DNA of 64,000 nucleotides from Saccharomyces uvarum (Eukaryota > Ascomycota > Saccharomycetes > Saccharomycetales > Saccharomycetaceae), in NCBI GenBank assembly GCA_947243795.1, contig OX365941.1, positions 124,001 through 188,000 on the forward strand. The letters run 5' to 3'. This document shows positions 48,337 to 58,574 of this stretch, one piece after another. The translations under genes were made by a program, and so were the position numbers. The notes below the pieces were generated by a model that was not told the DNA's origin, did no database searches, and saw nothing but the letters and a program-made list of their open reading frames with translations. Each line of letters begins with the position of its first letter. The first letter of the stretch is position 1.

Positions 48337-49166
48337 CTCTGCCCGACCACGTCAAGAACTAGTATCGCAGCCTCGAGAGAACATACAATGCCTTTTGCTT
48401 TTTGATCTCATCGCTGCCATTTTCTAGACTTTCCATTTTAGCGACGCTATATAAGAAAAAAAAATGAAGAATGCCATGCCATACCAATCGGGTCGCAACG
48501 CAAAACCATACATGAAGTCTTCTAATTTTTGTGCAAATTTGTGATATATTATTGTATTATAAGCTTGCAATCACCAAATGGTTGTTAGGGATAGTGAGGG
48601 GAGTCCCTGGCCTCTTGAGGTACTTTCGAGAGACAATGGAACATAATCTATTTTATCATCATATCATCTGTTTCTTGAATACCTGATATACACCCGCATA
48701 TATATGTATGAATGTAGTATGGAGGGTATTACTGATAGTGCCAATTTTTTGGTGAAAACTTTGCCTGAGGGGGTTGGATATGACCTTTAAGGTACCATTC
48801 CTCTTACTTTAAGAAAATGCCTACTCAAGAAAATGCCTACTCAAGAAACAAAATGTTAAATAGTTACAAGGGTGAAAGAAGAAGTTCTTTTGCAGGGCCC
48901 AGCAAGCAGCCCAGCCGTATTTACAATAACACGTTTTCTCGCTTATATATTCCATTAACCATGCACCAATGTCCTGCTTTCACCTGCTATACTATAAGCG
49001 AGTATAGATTAGGTGGAAAAAGCCTTGCACCGCAGCATAAATGTTTAGGATTATTATCCATGTATTTTTAAGAATGCTTTTATATAGGTATCTAGAGGAG
49101 ATATTGGGAAATTAGGTTATTGGTAGGCATATAGGGAAAAAAGATCAGTAAAACGAACAATTCAGC
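48337..49166. other. Long divergent intergenic region RTC4-TEX1
   Basis: 830 bp, long for this genome. It contains a perfect 16-bp tandem duplication (aagaaaatgcctactc at 48811-48826 and 48827-48842), a perfect 10-bp inverted repeat (CTCGCTTATA at 48938-48947 against 48993-49002) overlapping a second one (CTATAC/GTATAG, 48987-48992 and 49002-49007), and a 10-of-11 match to the ARS core (minus strand, 48850-48860). An 84-codon ATG frame (48817-49071) has no recognisable relative and is not called. Confidence 0.5.
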
Positions 49167-50435
49167 ATGTCATCCAGTGAGACTATTGATATTGTCAACC
49201 AGAAAACCATAACTTCCGAAGTAGCTGCTTCGGTAACATCGAAATACCTGCAAAGTACGCTTTCCAAGAATAACACAAGTGATATTGAAGATGAAAGGTT
49301 TATTCACGTCAGTTCACGTTCCCATTCAAGGTTTACTTCCACCCCTGTAACCCCCAACGAGGTGCTTTCTCTGAAATTTCATGCCTCAGGCTCATCAATG
49401 GCATATAGTAGAATGGACGGCTCTTTAACGGTTTGGTTCATCAAAGACGTAAGTTTCGATAAATCTGTCAAGGTTTATATTCCGGACTGTTGCGGCTCTG
49501 ATAAACTGGCCACTGATTTGTCGTGGAACCCTACTTCCTTAAATCAAATGGCCATTGTGAGTAATTCATCGGAGATATCCTTACTGCTGATCAATGAGGT
49601 AACGCTGAAAGCATCCAAATTAAGAACACTGTCATTAGGAAGCAAGACCAAAGTCAACAGCTGCCTTTATGATCCTTTAGGAAACTGGTTATTAGCTGCA
49701 ACCAAATCGGAAAAAATATATCTATTCAACGTTAAGGAAGACCATCGTCTTGTTCATTCTTTGAATGTTAGTGATATAAGCCCTAATCCTAACGACGTTG
49801 TATATTCCATAGCATGGAACAATAATGGAAGTCATATCTTTGTTGGCTTCAAGAGTGGTCATTTGGTCATTTTGAAAGTAAGAGACGAAATGTTAGAAGT
49901 TTCTACCAAGATTAAAGCACATACTGGTTCCATAACTGGTATCAAAATAGATCCATGGGGAAGATACTTTGTCACTGGTAGCAGTGATGGAAATTGCTAT
50001 ATTTGGAGCCTAAAGTCGCTATGTTGCGAGAAAATAATTCAAGACTTAGACTCTGCTGTAGTAGCACTTGACGTGTGCCATCTGGGTAAAATATTAGGAG
50101 TATGTACAGAGGATGAAATGGTATATTTCTACGATCTCAACGAAGCTAAACTACTCGAATCCAAATCTTTAGCCAACCACAAATCTGACCTAGTTTTGAA
50201 ATTCTATCCCGATAAATCATGGTACATTTTGTCAGGCAAGAATGACACATTATCTAACCATTTTGTAAAAAGCGACAAAAATCTAATAACGTACTGGAAA
50301 GATATGTTTGATAGCACAATAATCGAAAAACGCAGGAAGAATAACAGCAGCAGTAACAGTCACAGCAAAAGGGTCGTCAAAAGTAGCGACAGAATCGCCA
50401 AAGACAGGCCGAGTAGATTCAATTCAAGAAAATAG
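49167..50435 (+). CDS. TEX1: Tex1, WD-repeat subunit of THO/TREX
   Basis: 422 residues, equal to S. cerevisiae Tex1. A beta-propeller of WD40-type repeats runs from about residue 70 to 350; the clearest units are VLSLKFHASGSSMAYSRMDG and VTGSSDGNCYIWSL. A basic Ser/Asn-rich tail follows. Tex1 is part of the THO complex, which couples transcription elongation to mRNA export. Convergent with MRPL17 with 141 bp between the stops. Confidence 0.96.
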   Translation: MSSSETIDIVNQKTITSEVAASVTSKYLQSTLSKNNTSDIEDERFIHVSSRSHSRFTSTPVTPNEVLSLKFHASGSSMAYSRMDGSLTVWFIKDVSFDKSVKVYIPDCCGSDKLATDLSWNPTSLNQMAIVSNSSEISLLLINEVTLKASKLRTLSLGSKTKVNSCLYDPLGNWLLAATKSEKIYLFNVKEDHRLVHSLNVSDISPNPNDVVYSIAWNNNGSHIFVGFKSGHLVILKVRDEMLEVSTKIKAHTGSITGIKIDPWGRYFVTGSSDGNCYIWSLKSLCCEKIIQDLDSAVVALDVCHLGKILGVCTEDEMVYFYDLNEAKLLESKSLANHKSDLVLKFYPDKSWYILSGKNDTLSNHFVKSDKNLITYWKDMFDSTIIEKRRKNNSSSNSHSKRVVKSSDRIAKDRPSRFNSRK

Positions 50436-50576
50436 GGCGATTTCGAAAGAATACTATCAAATATTCTGCTTTTAGAATTTTATATTTACATGTATTAATT
50501 AAGGATAAATTTATATATATGTATATATATACATGCCGTATATGTAACATTATCAATGTACCTATTCATTGCGATC

Positions 50577-51416
50577 TCAATTATCCGCCAAAAGGAACCC
50601 GGTTTGGCTAAAGTATTCTTTTGGAACGCATTCATTTATTTCATCCTTTGTCAGCCAAGCGTAGTCCTTAAATATGTCATTCTTCTCTGCTGCCAAATCG
50701 AACTTCCCTGCCAAAATGTGAGACTTCACGATAAACTCCGCTGAGCTATTCTGATCGTCCTTCAAAACACCAATGGGGGTAGCAGAAACGGACCAAGTGT
50801 GTATCTGATCACCCCCCAGCGATCTCAATCCATCTTCTGCGTTGATGTGTAAGGGTTTAGAGTCGTCAGATAAGTCAAAGTTGGGGAATTTCCAAAGACC
50901 ATTCGTGTCTTTTACTAAAAGATATAAAGTTCTGCTTAATTGTCTTTCGAGGCTCTTAGTGTCATTTGATTTATCAGCTTCCGTTATTTTATCGTTGGGA
51001 ATGACGGGTCTGTTAACGTCGTCCTTGTTATACTCTTTTTTATCTATGGTGGATGTCGTTGTATCGCTACTAGGCAGGTTGACTTCTTGCTTGGTACTTC
51101 TTTCTCTGCCATGCTTGATGTCCGGTATACCTTTAGGGAACCAAATACCACTTTTCTTGGAAATGGGCCCATTTTGTTGGGATAAAAACTTATGTTCTGC
51201 TACGGTTCCCTTCTTGAAATAAAAATATGCTGGGAATGTCCACATTAATCTTTTTTCCAGTTGTGATTGGTATTCGTAGTAGTGTTTTTCCAGTTCATTT
51301 AGTTTTGGTATAATTATGGGGAGTCTTGATAGTAGTATTCCGACTTTGATCTTGGGCAAGGTGGAATTGGCTGTTGCAGTAGCTAACCTTCTCTTCAGCA
51401 TTAAGTTTACCTTCAT
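50577..51416 (-). CDS. MRPL17: Mitochondrial large-subunit ribosomal protein Mrpl17 (mL46)
   Basis: 279 residues (S. cerevisiae 281). The N-terminus [18 protein letters not shown] is basic, Ser/Thr/Ala-rich and free of acidic residues, a typical mitochondrial presequence. The body matches the mL46 family, whose C-terminal half has a Nudix-like fold; the catalytic Nudix box is not evident here. It serves mitochondrial translation. Confidence 0.94.
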   Translation of the reverse strand: MKVNLMLKRRLATATANSTLPKIKVGILLSRLPIIIPKLNELEKHYYEYQSQLEKRLMWTFPAYFYFKKGTVAEHKFLSQQNGPISKKSGIWFPKGIPDIKHGRERSTKQEVNLPSSDTTTSTIDKKEYNKDDVNRPVIPNDKITEADKSNDTKSLERQLSRTLYLLVKDTNGLWKFPNFDLSDDSKPLHINAEDGLRSLGGDQIHTWSVSATPIGVLKDDQNSSAEFIVKSHILAGKFDLAAEKNDIFKDYAWLTKDEINECVPKEYFSQTGFLLADN

Positions 51417-51732
51417 CTTGTCGTGCAGGGTGAGGGCATACGTTTGTGCAGTGTGTGCAAATTATGAGCCTCTGTTTGGCCTTTTCCTTTTCCTTTTCTC
51501 AATTTTCTTCAGCTGTTCTAGAAATTCAAAAAACCGAAAACATGATGGAAAAAGAGAGGTGAAATAAAGAAAGATTAAATAATACAATATTTGAGAAACG
51601 CATTAGTCGTATAAATATGTGATGATGCTCATTTAACAAAAAACCAAAGAAGATAGAAGAAATATATATATATATAAAGGGAAGAGTAGTTTTATATACT
51701 GTAAATAAAAATACAAAAGAAAAAAAGAAACA
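51417..51732. other. Intergenic region: MRPL17 promoter and NRD1 3' end
   Basis: 316 bp. An (AT)n run near 51662-51677 lies in the expected NRD1 3'-UTR and would serve as 3'-end efficiency element. No clear factor site for MRPL17 was seen. Confidence 0.45.
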
Positions 51733-53469
51733 TTAGCTTTGTTGTTGTTGCTGCTGTTGCTGGTTCAGCATATTCATTAAAGAATTCAGCTGAGCAGTAG
51801 GGTCAAACTGTTGTTGCTGGGGAACAGGGACAGCGGCTGCTGGAGGTCCTTGTGGAGGAAGTGGTTGAGTAGGGGGATAACCGTATGGTTGCTGCATTAT
51901 AGGTTGCGCGTATTGTTGTGGTGGGGGAGACGCTAAGGAAGCGTTGCCGTAAGGTACAGGTGATAATGAGGATATGCTTCCTGATTTATTAGGTTTTCCG
52001 GAACGAGGTCCGTTTCTACCGGAATCAGTGGGCATCTTTTGAGAGATAGCCTTGGAAGAGACACCTTCACCCACGATGATATCAGGCTCCTCGAATACAA
52101 TACCGGTAACTAGAGGTTGACCAGAAGTACCCCCCCATTGAGCACTTACAGACCATTTTTTGTCAGCATCTGTGAGCCTGTGCATGGGGATGATACTGTA
52201 ACCGTGCTGGTAATCGCAACAGTCTCTTGGGCCGAAACCGACCCCCCATCTAGTTCTTAGCGGCAAAGCACCATCTTTATTGAAATGTTGCAAGACGTTT
52301 TCAGCTTCATGTCTTGAATAGACTTTGACAAAGGCATGTTTCCTGGAATTGTTCAAAATGACGCTTTGCACTTCAGCAAAGGGCCTTAAGACGTTGGCCA
52401 AATCCCATTCTTTCATATTTTGTGGGACACCACCGATGAACAAGGTACGACTGTACACTTTGATATGATCCGGTGGCAACGTGGAGTCGTAGCTCACGGG
52501 TTTGGGTCTATAATGGGGGTTGTTGGAAACATTAAGTTCATCCGGGTATAAATGATGGTTGTTTGTGCCGAAGGTCGTATTTGGGGCACCTATACTGTAT
52601 TGGTCCTGGGCTACAGATGGATAGCGGTCCTTTCTGGCGGCAGATGGTTGAGGAAGAGGTGGAGGAGGTGATCTCGATCTATTCCTTCTAGAGCTGTATC
52701 TTTCTCTTTCTCTTTCGCGTTCACGTCTGCTACCGTATTCGGTAATTGTGTGCGTTTGCGATGGCGGAACAACGGCCATGGGCGCAGACGAAGAGGAAGG
52801 AGAAGGATTAAAGTGCTGTTGCAAGGCAGCTATTAGTTGGAATAAAGCGGTTTGTTGTTTAGCTGGATCTGCGGAAGTTAAACTCGTTGGTACGTTTATG
52901 GGCAAGTTTAAGGGAGGAGTTGCCTTCAAATTCGACAAGATTTGTTTTGATCTCTGCCTGGGGTCTGACGACAACTGTTGTGGGGGAGCGGCTGTGTTAT
53001 TTGTTATGTCCATGGCAAAGCATTTCGACCTGATGGCGTTCAAATAACTCTTTTGAAACAAGCCGGATCTATCCCAAATGTCCAAAAGCATACGAATCTT
53101 TTCCTTGTGGTCTTGATTGCTCTTTGCGATAGCATCGGATAGCAGTTCTTGAATTACTTCGCCCAGTGTGTTTATGGCATGGGTACAAGTGCCGGACTTA
53201 TTGTTTGCACTTGTCGCATTCGTTGATCTTGTTTCGTCCAAGTAAGCTCTACCTATTGAATCAATGATATATAAAGAACCTAATTTATGAGAGTCGGGGC
53301 AAAGTCTTGAGTAGTCTATTATCAGAGATATGATTTTTGATTCGATATCAATGTGATCAAGTGCGTAAGTGGTTAGTTTCTTAATACGAGAACCTGAAAT
53401 ACCAGATTTTAAATCTTTGAATGATTCCAAGGTAGCTACAAAAGTTTGAAAATCGTCGTCCTGCTGCAT
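51733..53469 (-). CDS. NRD1: Nrd1, RNA-binding subunit of the Nrd1-Nab3-Sen1 termination complex
   Basis: 578 residues (S. cerevisiae 575). The N-terminal CTD-interaction domain (about 1-155) reads Ser5-phosphorylated Pol II. The Nab3-binding region follows, then an Arg/Glu/Ser-rich segment (RRERERERERYSSRRNRSRS, about 245-265). The RRM spans about 335-405, with RNP2 TLFIGGV and RNP1 KHAFVKVY, and the tail is Pro/Gln-rich ending in a run of eight Gln. The protein terminates snRNA, snoRNA and cryptic transcripts at GUAA/G and UCUU sites. In S. cerevisiae NRD1 down-regulates its own mRNA by premature termination. Confidence 0.96.
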   Translation of the reverse strand: MQQDDDFQTFVATLESFKDLKSGISGSRIKKLTTYALDHIDIESKIISLIIDYSRLCPDSHKLGSLYIIDSIGRAYLDETRSTNATSANNKSGTCTHAINTLGEVIQELLSDAIAKSNQDHKEKIRMLLDIWDRSGLFQKSYLNAIRSKCFAMDITNNTAAPPQQLSSDPRQRSKQILSNLKATPPLNLPINVPTSLTSADPAKQQTALFQLIAALQQHFNPSPSSSSAPMAVVPPSQTHTITEYGSRRERERERERYSSRRNRSRSPPPPLPQPSAARKDRYPSVAQDQYSIGAPNTTFGTNNHHLYPDELNVSNNPHYRPKPVSYDSTLPPDHIKVYSRTLFIGGVPQNMKEWDLANVLRPFAEVQSVILNNSRKHAFVKVYSRHEAENVLQHFNKDGALPLRTRWGVGFGPRDCCDYQHGYSIIPMHRLTDADKKWSVSAQWGGTSGQPLVTGIVFEEPDIIVGEGVSSKAISQKMPTDSGRNGPRSGKPNKSGSISSLSPVPYGNASLASPPPQQYAQPIMQQPYGYPPTQPLPPQGPPAAAVPVPQQQQFDPTAQLNSLMNMLNQQQQQQQQS

Positions 53470-54581
53470 AGTTGGTGTTTTGATATGTTTGTTTCTTTTT
53501 CGTTTTTTCCTGTAATCTGCTTGCCTGGGAGAAAAGTGCTAGAAATGATATTAAATCAGAGAAAAACTACAATACGAAAAAAATAGACAAAAGTATTCTT
53601 TTCTGTCGCTTGAAAGTATAGGTTGTAGCAATGGGTACGGTAGCGTAACTAATTGTAAGAAGAACCCTTAACTGGTGAGTTAGTTGTGTACAATACGATG
53701 ATACGATGCGATACGATACGAAAACAATACAATAAGGATGCCGAGTACTGACTTTAGTGTTTGCTGAGAATCTAGTCTGAACCTGCCAAGAATGCGAGTG
53801 GGGAGGCCACATGATAAGGAACCAGAGACGGGAAGGAAACAAAAACGGCGTCGCTTTTATACTTTTTTCGTTCTCCTCTTCTGTCCCGGTCGGTGGCAAA
53901 AAAGAAGAAAATATCACAGGCGCGCCGTGCCGAGTGACCACAAATCACTTTCAACGGAAACTCGGTTGCTTTTAGCCGCCCAGTTTCCACAGTCTAGTAA
54001 TATAGTAAAATAAGTTCTCTCTCAAATTAGTAAGATAGTCGATGGGGCATTTGAAGCAAAAATGAAGAGAGTGCGCTCTTCTTTTAACATTGATGATGAT
54101 CATTTGTGATGGTGGCTGGTTGGCTGAAAAGGCGACGGCACTGTATTTGTGTTGTACATCATCCGCCTTTACGCACCGCTGGCGGCGCCTCTCTTGATTT
54201 GTTATTAACGTTGCTGCATGTGTGCGTAACTCGAGGGAATTGAGTGAATAAGCATGTTTAGGGCTCCAAAGAGATCCGGCTAGAAGCTGCATTGCGCCTG
54301 GTTGGTTTTACGCTGCTGCGTGCACTTACAGCGGCGAACGAAAGAAGAGTGCGTACGAGACCTGGCTAGCTTAGAACCAGCGTTGTTCCTGTGTTCTCGC
54401 AGTTGCTGTCATAAACGTCTTCTTCTTCTTGTCTCTCTTTATTGCTTCTATTCTTTGCCTCATCGTCTCCTTCAAAGCGGCTTTCAAAATTTAATTGATA
54501 AATGGAGATCTTGAAACCTTGCGAAGGTAACATCTTTCATAGAAAAGGCGTAACGCTAAAGGAAACAAGGGAAGCGCCCAG
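53470..54581. other. Long divergent intergenic region NRD1-RAD50
   Basis: 1112 bp. On the NRD1 side there is a degenerate array built on atacgat/gatacg units (about 53692-53720). On the NRD1-sense strand, TTCTTCTT is encoded opposite 53669-53676 and a GTAG lies opposite 53568-53571, both resembling Nab3 and Nrd1 sites. A 6-bp-armed hairpin sequence GAAGAG...CTCTTC lies at 54064-54081. On the RAD50 side a pyrimidine-rich leader (54420-54480) precedes a 27-codon upstream ORF at 54502-54585. No gene with a known relative was seen. Confidence 0.5.
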
Positions 54582-57500
54582 ATGAGTGCCATTTATAAGC
54601 TGTCAATCCAAGGCATACGGTCCTTCGACTCCAATGACCGGGAAACCATCGAATTTGGCAAACCGCTGACTCTAATAGTCGGCATGAATGGTTCTGGGAA
54701 AACAACCATCATCGAATGCTTGAAGTACGCCACCACAGGCGATCTTCCCCCCAATAGCAAAGGTGGAGTCTTCATTCATGACCCGAAGATAACCGGTGAA
54801 AAGGACATCAGAGCTCAGGTTAAGCTGGCGTTCACGAGTGCCAACGGACTTAATATGATCGTAACCAGAAATATTCAGCTGTTGATGAAAAAAACAACTG
54901 CCACGTTTAAGACATTGGAAGGCCAATTGGTCGCTATCAACAATAGTGGCGACCGTAGCACTTTGTCTACCAGGTCCTTGGAACTGGATGCGCAGGTGCC
55001 CCTCTATTTAGGTGTCCCGAAGGCGATCTTGGAATATGTGATCTTCTGTCATCAGGAAGACAGTCTTTGGCCACTGAGTGAACCATCCAATCTTAAAAAG
55101 AAATTCGATGAGATCTTTCAGGCGATGAAGTTTACAAAGGCTTTGGACAACTTGAAGTCCATAAAGAAAGATATGTCCGTGGACATCAAGTTATTGAAGC
55201 AATCAGTGGAGCATTTGAAGTTGGACAAGGACAGATCCAAAGCAATGAAACTCAATATCCATCAATTGCAATCTAAAATAAATCAGTTCAATGCGGAGGT
55301 GTCACAGATCGAAGCTCAATTGAACGAAATTACTGAACAATCTGATAAACTATTCAAATCAAATCAGGATTTCCAAAAAATCTTATCTAAAGTGGAAAAC
55401 CTGAAAAACTCAAAGACCTCTATCAGGGATCAAGTGAAAAGATTATCAGATTCCATTGAAATTTTAGACTTGTCTAAAACGGATTTACAGAGTTTATTGA
55501 CTAACTTCTCCAAAGTCCTGATGGAAAAGAATCATCAATTAAAAGATTTGGTGATGAATATTTCAAACTTGAAAAATCAGCAATCATCTTTGCAAAGTCA
55601 CTCTAATTCTCTCATCAGAAGACAGGGTGAACTAGAAGCTCGTAAGGAGGCATACGAAAAGAACTTGAGTCATCTTGCCTCATTGAAAGAAGACTTTCAA
55701 CAAAGATTTCATCATCTTTCAGATGAGAACAACACCAATATGGCTCAAACAAACGACGAGATGTCGCAGTTCCAGGCTCGCATTTTTCAAGATCTTTCGA
55801 ACATTGCAGAACAGTTTGCTAAAGAAATTCTACTAAAGGAAACAAATGTTTCCGAACTAATAAAATCAATAACTGTAGATTCACAAAATTTGGAATATAA
55901 TAAGAAAGATAGAACGAAATTAATTCGTGATACGGAGGAGCTTACTGAAGAAGTGAGGTTGCTCAAAAATTCGTCCACTCAAGACGATCTCAATCATGAA
56001 CTGGAAAACTTAAATACATACAAAGGAAAGTTACAGGCTTGGGAAAACGAAAATACCATACCAAAACTAACTCAGAAAATCGAAGAGAAAAACAACGAGA
56101 TGATAATTTTAGAAAACCAAATCGAGAAGTTCCAAGATCGTATAATGAAAACAAATCAACAAGCAGATTTATATGCGAAACTAGGACTGATAAGGAAATC
56201 TCTTAGTGCCAAGTCAGGTGATTTGCAAGATATCATAGAAAAATTACAAAATGATCCTAAAATAAGGCATATTTTCCCCATTATGCAAGACGTTCACAAA
56301 TCTGATTTAGAAATCGATTTCCAAAAATTGTTTATTAATATGCAAAAGAATATCGCTATAAATAATAAAGAAATGCATGAATTTGATAGAAAATATACTA
56401 ATGCCTTGTACAATTTAAACACTATCGAAAAGGATCTACGCGATAATCAGCATTCACAACAAAAAGTGACGCAACTACTAAACGAAAACTTGCCTGAAGA
56501 TTGTTCAATTGACGAATATAATGATGTTCTGGAAGAAACTGAACTGTCCTACAAGACTGCTTTGGAGAACCTGAAAATGCATCAAACGACTTTAGAATTC
56601 AATAGGAAAGCCTTAGAAATCGCTGAACGCGACAGTTGCTGTTATTTGTGTTCAAGGAAATTCGAAAACGAACCTTTCAAAAGCAAATTATTACAAGAAT
56701 TGAAAACTAAAACGGATGCAAATTTCGAGAAAACTTTAAAAGAAACAGTCCAAAATGAAAAAGAATATCTTGATAGTTTAAGATTACTGGAAAAACATAT
56801 CATTTCACTAAACTCCTTACATCAAAAAATCAAAAACGCTCAGGAATCTCTTGATAAAGCTAAAGAGGAAACAAAAGCTTCTAAAACAAAACTAGATTCA
56901 CTAGAAACAAAATCCACAACTTCCAAAAATGATAAAGAATTTGCAGAATCTGAAATTCGTCCATTGATTGAAAAGTTCATTTACCTAGAACGAGAGATCA
57001 AAGAACTTGAACACAGCTCTAAAACAATATCCGACGAGTTATCAATTTACAACACCAATGGAGATGGTATTCAAACTGTCGACGAATTAAGAGACCAACA
57101 AAGGAAAATGAACGACTCTTTACGAGAATTAAGGAAAGGCATATCGAATTTACAAATGGAAAAAGACGAAAAAGTGAGAGAAAATTCAAGAATGATCAAT
57201 TTAATTAAGGAGAAGGAATTAAATGTCTCTGAAATAGAATCCTCTTTAACACGGAGACAAAACATTGATAATTCTATAAAATTGAAGAAGGCAAATATCA
57301 AAGAGATTGATTTAAGAATTGAAGCTTTAGAGTCACAAATAATTTCTTTGCAGAATAAAAGAAATAAAGCCCAAAATGTCTTGGACATTACCAAAAATGA
57401 ACGCGATCTGCAAATTAACAATAAGCAAAAAATTGTAGCGGATGTCAATCGATTAATAGATAGATTTCAAACCATTCATAATGAAGCTATTGATTTTGAA

Positions 57501-58520
57501 TCGAGGGGCTTTAACGAACTGCAAACAACGGTAAAGGAGCTGGAATCAAATAAGGCTCAAATGAAAGAACTAAAGGAACAACTTGACTCTAGACTAAATG
57601 AAATGAACGAGGAAAAGAGGAAACTTGCAGACTCAAATAATGAGGAGAAAAATTTGAAACAAAACTTGGAATTAATCGAATTGAAGTCACAACTTCATAA
57701 TATTGAATCTGAGATCAATGAATTGGATGTTCAAAATGCGGAAGCCGAAAGAGATAAATATCAAGAGGAATCATTGAGGCTGAGAACTAATTTTGAAAAA
57801 TTGAGTTCTGAGAATGCAGGTAAATTGGGTGAAATGAAACAATTACAAAATCAAATAGATTCACTAACCCACCAATTACGCACCGATTATAAGGATGTTG
57901 AGAAAAGTTATCACAAAGAGTGGGTAGAGTTACAAACAAGGTCTTTTGTCACTGATGATATAGACGTTTATTCTAAAGCATTAGATAGTGCTATTATGAA
58001 ATATCATGGGTTAAAAATGCAAGATATAAACAGAATCATCGATGAGTTATGGAAGCGTACGTATAGTGGTACTGATATAGATACCATCAAGATTAGATCA
58101 GATGAAGTTAGTAGTACAGTGAAGGGCAAATCATACAACTACCGTGTTGTGATGTATAAACAGGATGTTGAATTGGACATGAGAGGAAGATGTTCCGCAG
58201 GCCAAAAAGTTATCGCGTCCATTATTATCCGGTTGGCATTATCGGAAACTTTTGGTGCAAATTGTGGTGTCATTGCATTAGACGAGCCGACAACCAATTT
58301 AGATGAAGAAAACATCGAAAGTTTAGCAAAATCTTTACACAATATCATTAGTATGAGAAGGCATCAAAAGAATTTCCAACTCATTGTCATTACTCATGAT
58401 GAGAAATTTTTAGGCCATATGAATGCAGCGGCATTTACCGACCATTTCTTCAAAGTTAAAAGAGACGATAGGCAAAAATCACAGATTGAATGGGTGGATA
58501 TTAATAGAGTTACATATTAG
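54582..58520 (+). CDS. RAD50: Rad50, SMC-like ATPase of the MRX complex
   Basis: 1312 residues, the same as S. cerevisiae. With Mre11 and Xrs2 it detects and tethers DNA ends for break repair, telomere maintenance and Tel1 activation. Walker A GMNGSGKTT at residues 34-42; Q-loop region with FCHQEDSLWPL; two long coiled-coil arms flanking the zinc hook CYLC (C687 and C690); ABC signature SAGQKV starting at S1205; and Walker B/D-loop ALDEPTTNLD. Heads are almost unchanged from the recalled S. cerevisiae protein while the coils have diverged. The start ATG overlaps the stop of a 27-codon upstream frame. Confidence 0.98.
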   Translation: MSAIYKLSIQGIRSFDSNDRETIEFGKPLTLIVGMNGSGKTTIIECLKYATTGDLPPNSKGGVFIHDPKITGEKDIRAQVKLAFTSANGLNMIVTRNIQLLMKKTTATFKTLEGQLVAINNSGDRSTLSTRSLELDAQVPLYLGVPKAILEYVIFCHQEDSLWPLSEPSNLKKKFDEIFQAMKFTKALDNLKSIKKDMSVDIKLLKQSVEHLKLDKDRSKAMKLNIHQLQSKINQFNAEVSQIEAQLNEITEQSDKLFKSNQDFQKILSKVENLKNSKTSIRDQVKRLSDSIEILDLSKTDLQSLLTNFSKVLMEKNHQLKDLVMNISNLKNQQSSLQSHSNSLIRRQGELEARKEAYEKNLSHLASLKEDFQQRFHHLSDENNTNMAQTNDEMSQFQARIFQDLSNIAEQFAKEILLKETNVSELIKSITVDSQNLEYNKKDRTKLIRDTEELTEEVRLLKNSSTQDDLNHELENLNTYKGKLQAWENENTIPKLTQKIEEKNNEMIILENQIEKFQDRIMKTNQQADLYAKLGLIRKSLSAKSGDLQDIIEKLQNDPKIRHIFPIMQDVHKSDLEIDFQKLFINMQKNIAINNKEMHEFDRKYTNALYNLNTIEKDLRDNQHSQQKVTQLLNENLPEDCSIDEYNDVLEETELSYKTALENLKMHQTTLEFNRKALEIAERDSCCYLCSRKFENEPFKSKLLQELKTKTDANFEKTLKETVQNEKEYLDSLRLLEKHIISLNSLHQKIKNAQESLDKAKEETKASKTKLDSLETKSTTSKNDKEFAESEIRPLIEKFIYLEREIKELEHSSKTISDELSIYNTNGDGIQTVDELRDQQRKMNDSLRELRKGISNLQMEKDEKVRENSRMINLIKEKELNVSEIESSLTRRQNIDNSIKLKKANIKEIDLRIEALESQIISLQNKRNKAQNVLDITKNERDLQINNKQKIVADVNRLIDRFQTIHNEAIDFESRGFNELQTTVKELESNKAQMKELKEQLDSRLNEMNEEKRKLADSNNEEKNLKQNLELIELKSQLHNIESEINELDVQNAEAERDKYQEESLRLRTNFEKLSSENAGKLGEMKQLQNQIDSLTHQLRTDYKDVEKSYHKEWVELQTRSFVTDDIDVYSKALDSAIMKYHGLKMQDINRIIDELWKRTYSGTDIDTIKIRSDEVSSTVKGKSYNYRVVMYKQDVELDMRGRCSAGQKVIASIIIRLALSETFGANCGVIALDEPTTNLDEENIESLAKSLHNIISMRRHQKNFQLIVITHDEKFLGHMNAAAFTDHFFKVKRDDRQKSQIEWVDINRVTY

Positions 58521-58574
58521 AAAAGTTCGACCGCATATATGTAAATACATATGCACAAAAAAGACAGCTTTTAG
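58521..58574. terminator. Compact bidirectional 3'-end region RAD50/MPA43
   Basis: Only 54 bp separate the two stop codons. It contains a near-perfect 22-bp palindrome (58533-58554) with TATATG/TACATA-type efficiency elements readable in both directions. It probably provides polyadenylation signals to both convergent transcripts, which likely overlap. Confidence 0.45.

Noticed and set aside
48817-49071. 84-codon plus-strand ORF between RTC4 and TEX1
   Set aside because: Its start lies within a tandem duplication and the protein matches nothing. Treated as chance; the DNA structure is reported separately.
53470-54581. Search for LTR or Ty remnants in the longest gaps (here and at 16682-17633, 48337-49166)
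   Set aside because: No delta/sigma-like ends, primer-binding site or target duplication was recognised.
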